Assembly (NCBI GenBank): GCA_964615375.1
Contig: CAZTOW010000040.1
Location: forward strand, 29,513-93,512
DNA length: 64,000 bases
From: CAZKWG01 sp964615375
GTDB lineage: Bacteria > Myxococcota_A > UBA796 > CAZKWG01
Reading direction: 5' to 3'
Numbering within the stretch: position 1 is the stretch's first letter; each line of letters opens with the position of its first letter. Shown here one piece after another: positions 58,766-64,000 of the stretch. The translations under genes were made by a program, and so were the position numbers. The notes beneath the pieces are model-generated. The model did not search any database. It saw only the letters and a list, made by a program, of their open reading frames with translations, and was not told where the DNA came from.

Positions 58766-60071
58766 CCTCACCCTTGGGCCGCGCCACGAGGTAGAGCAGG
58801 CCGAGGAACACGATCACGCCGCCGGCGATCATCGGCGCCCGCGGGTCGGCGCTGGGGTCCAGCACGCGCGCCACGATGAGCGCCCCGCAGACCAGGGCGC
58901 CCAGCGCCGGCACCAGCGCGGGCACCTCGAAGGCCCCCTTCGGCTCGGAGGGCCGCAGCTTCAGGACCAGCAGCGAGAGGTTCACCACCACGAAGCTCGT
59001 CAGCAGCAGCAGGCTGGTGGACGCGGCGAGCTGGTCGATGTCCGCCAGCAGCATGAGCCCCACCACCACGCCCAGCAGGGTGAGGATCGCGACGTGCGGG
59101 GTGCGGCGCCCCTCGTGGACCCGCCCCAGCGCGGCCGGCAGCAGGCCCTGGCGCGCCAGCCCGTACAGCAGGCGCGAGCCCATGATCAGGTTGATCAGCG
59201 CCGTGTTCGCCACCGCGAAGACCCCGATGGCGGTGAACAGCGTGGACGGGAAGGCTGGCGCAGCGCGCGCGACCACGTCCACCAGGGCCGCATTGGAGGC
59301 CCCCAGCTCGGCGGCCGGCACCACGCTCACCGCCCCGATGGCCACGGAGAGGTAGACGGCGGTGGTCAGCGCGAGCGCCAGCACCAGCGCGCGCGGCATG
59401 TCCCGCGTGGGCTCCTTCGCCTCCTCCGCCATGTTGAGAAGGTCCTCGAAGCCGAGGAAGGAGAAGAAGGTGAGCACCGCGCCCTGCAGCACGAGCGCGA
59501 AGAGCAGCCCCCCGCTGTCCAGCGGGCGATCGGGCGGCCCGGCCAGGAGGTCCACCGAGCCCCAGTGGGGCAGGGTGACGGCGATGACGATGAGCAGCCC
59601 TGTCACCTCCACGCCCGTGCAGACGGCGTTCAGCCAGGTGCTCTCCCGGATCCCGCGGAAGACCACGCCCGCGATCAGGCACAGCACCCCGATCGCCAGC
59701 GGCGCGGTGGGCAGGTCCAGCCCGGCGCGCTGCAGGTAGCCGGCGATCACCCGCGAGCCCGTCGCCATGGACGTGAGCCCGGAGGCGGCGATGGCCAGCC
59801 CCACCACCCAGGTCAGCCAGGGTCGCCCCCAGGCCCGGTGCGTGGCGAAGGCCGCCCCCGCCGCCCGCGGGTAGCGCCCGCCGATGTTGGCGTAGCTGAG
59901 CGCCGTCAGCAGCGCCGCCACCATCGCGCCCAGGAAGCCCAGCCAGACGAGGTTCCCCATCAGGCCCGCCGCCTTCCCGATGAGCCCGTAGATCCCGGCC
60001 CCCAGCATGTCGCCGACCCCATAGACGACCAGCGCCGGCAGGCCCATCGTGCGCTTCAGAGAGGTGCTCAT
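58743..60071 (-). CDS. APC superfamily amino-acid permease
   Basis: 442 residues from the ATG at 60071, about 12-13 helices. GVGDMLGAGIYGLIGKAAG and the helix-6 segment FFSFLGFEDLLNMAEEAKEP are characteristic of APC transporters (cationic amino-acid/YfnA-like branch). An open frame extends far upstream on this strand but that part is antisense to the ATPase gene. Divergent from the P-type ATPase gene, with 60 bp between. Confidence 0.88.
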   Translation of the reverse strand: MSTSLKRTMGLPALVVYGVGDMLGAGIYGLIGKAAGLMGNLVWLGFLGAMVAALLTALSYANIGGRYPRAAGAAFATHRAWGRPWLTWVVGLAIAASGLTSMATGSRVIAGYLQRAGLDLPTAPLAIGVLCLIAGVVFRGIRESTWLNAVCTGVEVTGLLIVIAVTLPHWGSVDLLAGPPDRPLDSGGLLFALVLQGAVLTFFSFLGFEDLLNMAEEAKEPTRDMPRALVLALALTTAVYLSVAIGAVSVVPAAELGASNAALVDVVARAAPAFPSTLFTAIGVFAVANTALINLIMGSRLLYGLARQGLLPAALGRVHEGRRTPHVAILTLLGVVVGLMLLADIDQLAASTSLLLLTSFVVVNLSLLVLKLRPSEPKGAFEVPALVPALGALVCGALIVARVLDPSADPRAPMIAGGVIVFLGLLYLVARPKGEVTDALES

Positions 60072-60096
60072 ACCCGCCAGTATGGCACAGGCGAGC

Positions 60097-60125
60097 TTGC
60101 CGGTCCCACGCGGGGTCACTACCTT
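60097..60125 (+). promoter_or_regulatory. Candidate promoter TTGCCG-N17-TACCTT
   Basis: TTGCCG (60097-60102) and TACCTT (60120-60125) are 17 nt apart; the ATG at 60132 is 6 nt after the -10 with no Shine-Dalgarno, again fitting leaderless initiation. The -10 keeps only the T, A and final T positions. Confidence 0.4.
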
Positions 60126-60131
60126 CCTGAC

Positions 60132-62816
60132 ATGACGCCACTCCAGAACCCCCACGTCCTGGCCCCCGGGGAGGCCCTGGAGCGGCTCGGGAGCGGCGAC
60201 CGAGGGCTCACCCGCGAGGAGGCCGCGCGCCGCCTCGCCGAGGTGGGTCCGAACGAGCTTCGGGCCACCCCGCCCACCTCGCCCTGGAAGATCCTGCTCG
60301 GGCAGCTGAAGAACACGCTCATCGTGATCCTGCTGGTCGCGACGCTGCTCTCCGTGGCCCTGGGGCACGGGCTGGAGAGCCTGGTCATCGCCGTCATCGT
60401 GCTCTTCGCCGTGATCCTGGGCTTCGTGCAGGAGTACCGTGCGGAGCGCTCGCTGGACGCCCTGCGGCGAATGGCCGCCCCCGCCGCCACCGCGCTGCGC
60501 GACGGGCTCGAGCTGCGGGTCGCGGCGCGCGAGCTGGTCCCCGGGGACGTCATCGTCCTGCACGCGGGGGATCGCGTGCCCGCCGACGCGCGCGTGCTGG
60601 AGGCCGTGAACCTGAAGCTGGAGGAGGCCGCGCTCACCGGCGAGAGCCTGCCGGTGGACAAGAGCGCCGACGCGCTGGCCGACCCCGCGCTGCCCGTGGG
60701 TGACCGCAAGAACATGGTCTTCGCCGGGACGCTGGTGAGCTACGGGCGCGGCCGGGCCGTGATCGCGGCCACGGGCATGGGCACGGAATTCGGGCGCATC
60801 GCCGGGCTGCTGGAGGAGGTGGAGACCACGCGCACCCCGCTCCAGAAGAACCTGGACCGGGTGGGCTCCACCCTGGCCCGGCTCTCGCTGCTCATCGTGG
60901 CCGGCATCGTGATCCTCGGCCTCGTCCGCGGGCAGCCCTTCGTGGAGATGTTCATCTTCGGCGTGGCGCTGGCGGTGGCGGTCGTGCCCGAGGCCCTGCC
61001 CGCGGTGGTCACCATCTCGCTGGCCATCGGCGTACAGAAGATGGTGAAGCGCAACGCCCTGATCCGCCGGCTCCCCGCCGTGGAGACCCTCGGCAGCACC
61101 ACCTTCGTCTGCTCGGACAAGACCGGCACGCTCACCCGCGACGAGATGACCGCCCGCCGCGTCTACGTGCTCGGGCGCCGCGTCTCGATCAGCGGCACCG
61201 GCTACGAGCCCCGCGGCCACTTCCAGGAGGACGGGCGCGAGATCGAGCCCGACGCCACCCTGCGCGCGCTCCTGGAGGCGGGCGTGCTGGCCAGCGACGC
61301 CGAGCTTCGGCGGGAGGAGGAGGGCGGGGCGCCGCGCTGGGGCCTGGTGGGCGACCCGACGGAGGGGGCGCTCATCGTGGCGGCGGCCAAGGCGGGGCTG
61401 CACAAGGCCACCCTGGACGCCACGTGCCCGCGCATCAAGGAGATCCCGTTCTCCGCCGAGACCCGGCGCATGAGCACGCTCCACGAGACCCCCGACGGCC
61501 TCCTGCTCTGCGTCAAGGGCGCGCCGGAGGTGGTGCTGGAGAGCTGCGCGGGCGTGCTGACGGAGGCGGGCGTGGTCCCGCTGGACGAGGCTGGGCGCGC
61601 GCGGGTGCAGGCCGAGGCCGCCGCCATGGCCGACGACGCGCTGAGGGTCCTGGCCCTGGCCCGGCGCCGCGACGCGGGGCTGGAGGGCGCCGACCACGGG
61701 CTCACCCTGCTCGGCCTGGTGGGCATGATCGACCCGCCGCGCGAGGAGGCCATGGACGCCATCGGGCGCTGCAAGGAGGCCGGGATCCGCGCCGTCATGA
61801 TCACGGGCGATCACCCCGCCACCGCCCGCGCCGTGGCCCGCGAGCTCGGGCTGCTCGCCCACGACCGCGTCGTCACGGGCGCCGAGCTGGAGAGCTGGGA
61901 CGAGGCCCGCCTGGAGGCCGAGGTCGAGCGCATCGACGTCTTCGCCCGCGTCTCCCCCGCCCACAAGCTGCGCGTGGTGAGCGCGCTGCAGCGGCGCGGC
62001 CAGGTCGTGGCGATGACCGGGGACGGCGTGAACGACGCCCCCGCCCTGCGCAAGGCCGACATCGGCGTCGCCATGGGGATCACCGGCACCGACGTCAGCC
62101 GCGAGGCGGCGGCCATGACGCTCACCGACGACAGCTTCGCCTCCATCGTGGCCGCGGTGGAGGAGGGCCGGCTGGTCTTCGGCAACATCAAGAAGTACTT
62201 GATGTACCTGCTCTCGTCGAACATCGGCGAGATCGGGCTGATGGTGGGCACCGCCCTGCTCGCGCTGCCGCTGCCGCTCTCGGCGGTGCAGATCCTCTAC
62301 GTGAACCTCGTCACCGACGGCCTGCCCGCCCTCGCCCTGGCCGTGGACCCGCCCGAGCGCGACCTCATGCGGCGCCCGCCCCGGGACCCGAAGCTGGGCA
62401 TCTTCACGCGCCCCGTGGTCGCCCTCATGCTGCTGGGCGGCGGCTGGAGCACCCTGGTGAACGTGAGCCTGTTCGGCTGGGCTCTGCATTCCGGGCGCCC
62501 GCTGGAGGAGGCGATGACGATGACCTTCGTCTCGCTGGTCCTCCTGCAGTTCTACAAGGCCTACGGCTACCGATCCGACCACCTCAGCGTGACGGTCCGC
62601 CCCTTCGCCAACCGCTGGCTGAACCTCGCCATCGTGGCGGAGCTCGGCCTGCTGCTGGCCACGATCTACGTCCCGCCGATCCGCGCGCTCTTCGGCGTCT
62701 ACGCGCTCACGCCGATGGACTGGGTCGTCGTGCTCGGCGCCTCCGCCACCATCCTCCCCGTCCTGGAGCTGGGCAAGCTGCTGGCGCGGCGCGGCAGGCT
62801 GGGCGCGGTGGACTGA
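60132..62816 (+). CDS. P2-type cation-transporting ATPase
   Basis: 894 residues. Cation_ATPase_N, actuator TGES (ALTGESLPVDK), PEALP in helix M4, phosphorylated Asp329 in CSDKTGTLT, KGAPE nucleotide-binding segment, and the hinge GDGVNDAPAL followed by C-terminal helices. The PEALP form and length fit Ca2+- or Mn2+-ATPases of the SERCA/PMCA-like bacterial branch; the ion cannot be fixed by eye. Likely exports cations from the cytoplasm. Confidence 0.92.
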   Translation: MTPLQNPHVLAPGEALERLGSGDRGLTREEAARRLAEVGPNELRATPPTSPWKILLGQLKNTLIVILLVATLLSVALGHGLESLVIAVIVLFAVILGFVQEYRAERSLDALRRMAAPAATALRDGLELRVAARELVPGDVIVLHAGDRVPADARVLEAVNLKLEEAALTGESLPVDKSADALADPALPVGDRKNMVFAGTLVSYGRGRAVIAATGMGTEFGRIAGLLEEVETTRTPLQKNLDRVGSTLARLSLLIVAGIVILGLVRGQPFVEMFIFGVALAVAVVPEALPAVVTISLAIGVQKMVKRNALIRRLPAVETLGSTTFVCSDKTGTLTRDEMTARRVYVLGRRVSISGTGYEPRGHFQEDGREIEPDATLRALLEAGVLASDAELRREEEGGAPRWGLVGDPTEGALIVAAAKAGLHKATLDATCPRIKEIPFSAETRRMSTLHETPDGLLLCVKGAPEVVLESCAGVLTEAGVVPLDEAGRARVQAEAAAMADDALRVLALARRRDAGLEGADHGLTLLGLVGMIDPPREEAMDAIGRCKEAGIRAVMITGDHPATARAVARELGLLAHDRVVTGAELESWDEARLEAEVERIDVFARVSPAHKLRVVSALQRRGQVVAMTGDGVNDAPALRKADIGVAMGITGTDVSREAAAMTLTDDSFASIVAAVEEGRLVFGNIKKYLMYLLSSNIGEIGLMVGTALLALPLPLSAVQILYVNLVTDGLPALALAVDPPERDLMRRPPRDPKLGIFTRPVVALMLLGGGWSTLVNVSLFGWALHSGRPLEEAMTMTFVSLVLLQFYKAYGYRSDHLSVTVRPFANRWLNLAIVAELGLLLATIYVPPIRALFGVYALTPMDWVVVLGASATILPVLELGKLLARRGRLGAVD

Positions 62817-62853
62817 GGCGCGGAGGGGATTAAGATCAGAGGGGAGGTCCCGC

Positions 62854-63003
62854 GTGAAGAGGCTCGCGCTCAAGGTGCTGCGCCGCGTCGTGCTCGGGCC
62901 GCCCGAGCCAGAGGAGAGCTCTGGCCTGCGCAAGCTCGTGGATCGGGTGAGCGGCATCGTGTTCCCGGTCAACAAGAGCGGGAACAACATGTCGGTGCGA
63001 TAG
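62854..63003 (+). CDS. Small 49-residue ORF of unknown function
   Basis: GTG at 62854 is preceded 6 nt away by GGAGG (62843-62847), and the frame runs 49 codons to TAG at 63001. The peptide is basic at the start (MKRLALKVLRRVV) and ends FPVNKSGNNMSVR. No domain was recognised. The good ribosome-binding site and the gap between two genes support it, but its short length leaves doubt. Confidence 0.45.
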   Translation: MKRLALKVLRRVVLGPPEPEESSGLRKLVDRVSGIVFPVNKSGNNMSVR

Positions 63004-63006
63004 TCT

Positions 63007-63030
63007 GAGCTCCTGTCTCCGAGGGAGCTC
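63007..63030 (+). promoter_or_regulatory. Hairpin overlapping the ribosome-binding site of the TPR gene
   Basis: GAGCTCC (63007-63013) and GGAGCTC (63024-63030) form a perfect 7-bp stem with a 10-nt loop ending at the base before the ATG at 63031. The Shine-Dalgarno-like GAGGGAG (63021-63027) is partly inside the 3' arm. Confidence 0.5.
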
Positions 63031-63726
63031 ATGTCCAGCCGTCGCCGCCTCTCGTTCGCGCTCCTCTCCCTGCTCCAGGCCTGGGCTCCCGCGGCGCGCG
63101 CGCAGGCTGTCCCCAGCGAGGACGCGCTCTACCAGCGGGCCGTGGCGCTGCAGGCTCAGGGACAGAGCGACCAGGCCATCCAGGCGCTCACGGAGCTGGT
63201 CCGCACCTACCCGGACAGCGCGCGCCTCGACTGGGCCTACTACGAGATCGGCGAGTACTGGTTCGCGCACAACGCCGCGTTCAAGGCGCTCACCGCCTAC
63301 AGGCGGGCGACCCAGGTCACGGGATCGACCTACCAGCTCCCCGCGAGCTACAAGCTGGCCTGGTGCTACTACAACCTCGGCGAGTACGAGAAGGCCATCT
63401 CGACGCTGGAGGAGATCCTCGCGCCGGGGATCGCCTCCTACTCGCTCCCCGAGCAGCGCCAGGTCGCCGAGCTTGCCCTCCAGGATCTCGTGCGCTTCTA
63501 CGCGGACGCGGGCGACATGGCGCGCGCGGAGCGGACCTTCCGGGCCCAGGGGCGCCTGGACCTCCTGACGCAGGCCCTGGTGCGCCTGGCGAAGACCTAC
63601 GAGGAGATAGGAAAATTCGAGCCCGCCATCCAGACCTGGCAGCGGCTCATCGAGCTGGACCCGAGCTCACCGGAGGTCGCCAGCTATCAGGCGGAGATCG
63701 AGCGCATCCGGGCGAGGATGAAGTAG
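63031..63726 (+). CDS. Secreted TPR protein
   Basis: 231 residues. A signal peptide (LSFALLSLLQAWAPAARAQA) is followed by TPR-like repeats: ALYQRAVALQAQGQSDQAIQ, YYEIGEYWFAHNAAFKALTA, YKLAWCYYNLGEYEKAISTL and KTYEEIGKFEPAIQTWQRL. It is probably periplasmic, similar to TPR adaptors in envelope complexes of myxobacteria. Translation may be controlled by the hairpin in front of the ATG. Confidence 0.75.
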   Translation: MSSRRRLSFALLSLLQAWAPAARAQAVPSEDALYQRAVALQAQGQSDQAIQALTELVRTYPDSARLDWAYYEIGEYWFAHNAAFKALTAYRRATQVTGSTYQLPASYKLAWCYYNLGEYEKAISTLEEILAPGIASYSLPEQRQVAELALQDLVRFYADAGDMARAERTFRAQGRLDLLTQALVRLAKTYEEIGKFEPAIQTWQRLIELDPSSPEVASYQAEIERIRARMK

Positions 63727-63730
63727 AGCG

Positions 63731-64000
63731 TCAGGCGGGCCGGGCGCGCGCGAGCGCCAGCATCGGCAGCGCCACCATCGCCGCCGGCGCCACCAGCGGC
63801 TGGCTCAGCGCGCCGGTCGCCGAGAGCGCCGACAGCACCAGCAGCGCCAGCGCCCGCGCCGCCGCGTAGCCGCGCAGCCTCCGCGCCCCCAGGAAGGGCA
63901 GCAGCAGGTCGGTGGGCCACAGGACCAGCAGGACCTCGTTCCACCGCAGCTCGGGCAGCGCCGTGGCCACGGCGAGCCCCCAGAGCAGCGCCGCGAGCCC
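63731..64000 (-). CDS. Membrane protein, truncated by the window end
   Basis: The visible 89 residues are the C-terminal part of a minus-strand gene whose start lies beyond the window. The sequence is hydrophobic with about three helices (LAALLWGLAVATALP, VLLVLWPTDLLLPFLGA, LALLVLSALSATG). No family was recognised; an ATG at 63970 is internal rather than a sure start. Confidence 0.6.
   Translation of the reverse strand, partial: GLAALLWGLAVATALPELRWNEVLLVLWPTDLLLPFLGARRLRGYAAARALALLVLSALSATGALSQPLVAPAAMVALPMLALARARPA

Noticed and set aside
58743..63032. Minus-strand open frame of over 1400 codons
   Set aside because: Only its last part (58743-60071) is an amino-acid permease. The rest is antisense to a clear P-type ATPase and reads as His/Arg/Gly/Val-rich shadow sequence caused by high GC.
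1..64000. rRNA or tRNA genes
   Set aside because: No conserved rRNA segments or tRNA cloverleafs with T-arm GTTCRANNC were noticed in the few intergenic gaps.

Overview
The window is a GC-rich bacterial chromosome segment in which nearly every base is coding. It carries many short-signal lipoproteins with Asp/Thr/Glu/Gly-rich linkers, MopE-type Asp/Cys repeat proteins, frequent start/stop overlaps and predatory/social-bacterium style gene families (STAND NTPases, TPR lipoproteins, carboxypeptidase-regulatory-like domains). This points to a myxobacterium-like lineage (Myxococcota, former Deltaproteobacteria). That is an inference from gene style; no rRNA or tRNA gene was seen.

Layout. 1-5.5 kb: surface lipoproteins, including two related beta-propeller proteins, around a DUF885 peptidase-like protein. 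5.5-9.2 kb: an amidase divergent from recD2. 9.2-15.7 kb: an AT-richer leader followed by a two-gene unit of a large STAND-type NTPase and a 1004-residue lipoprotein; this is the least explained locus. 15.9-22.9 kb: a TfoX-N protein, amino-acid permease, antitoxin/PIN toxin pair, NlpC/P60-like lipoprotein, ferredoxin-NADP reductase, AAA/PD-(D/E)XK protein and CBS protein. 23.1-32.8 kb: nuoABCDHIJKLMN, complex I without the NADH-input genes nuoEFG. 32.8-36.9 kb: thioesterase, rlmN, TauE/SafE transporter, D-aminoacylase-like amidohydrolase.

37.1-43 kb: an apparent operon mtnP, TPR lipoprotein, RodZ-like protein, mgtE, recO (probable CTG start) and two lipoproteins. 43.1-48 kb: two membrane/unknown proteins, then a pair of MopE-like Asp/Cys-repeat lipoproteins sharing a Tyr-rich C-terminal domain. 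48.1-50.6 kb: a three-gene redox cassette ending in a ferric-reductase/Rieske fusion, with a good leaderless promoter. 50.7-56.5 kb: two stand-alone cyclic-nucleotide-binding proteins, an outer-membrane-like protein, an NRDE protein, an unusual hydrolase-DedA-ATP-grasp fusion and a DinB-like protein. 56.6-64 kb: CPA2 antiporter, CpaE-like ATPase, APC permease, P2-type cation ATPase, a 49-residue ORF, a TPR protein and a truncated membrane protein.

The best candidates for undescribed biology are the NTPase/lipoprotein pair (Arg in place of the P-loop Lys), the redox cassette, the three-domain membrane fusion, and the Cys-rich repeat insertion in the second propeller lipoprotein. A recurring oddity is short runs of AT-rich, rare codons at conserved motifs of otherwise GC-rich genes (recD2, nuoM, rlmN, the PD-(D/E)XK protein, the DedA fusion). 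No database search was possible; family names rest on motifs read by eye.
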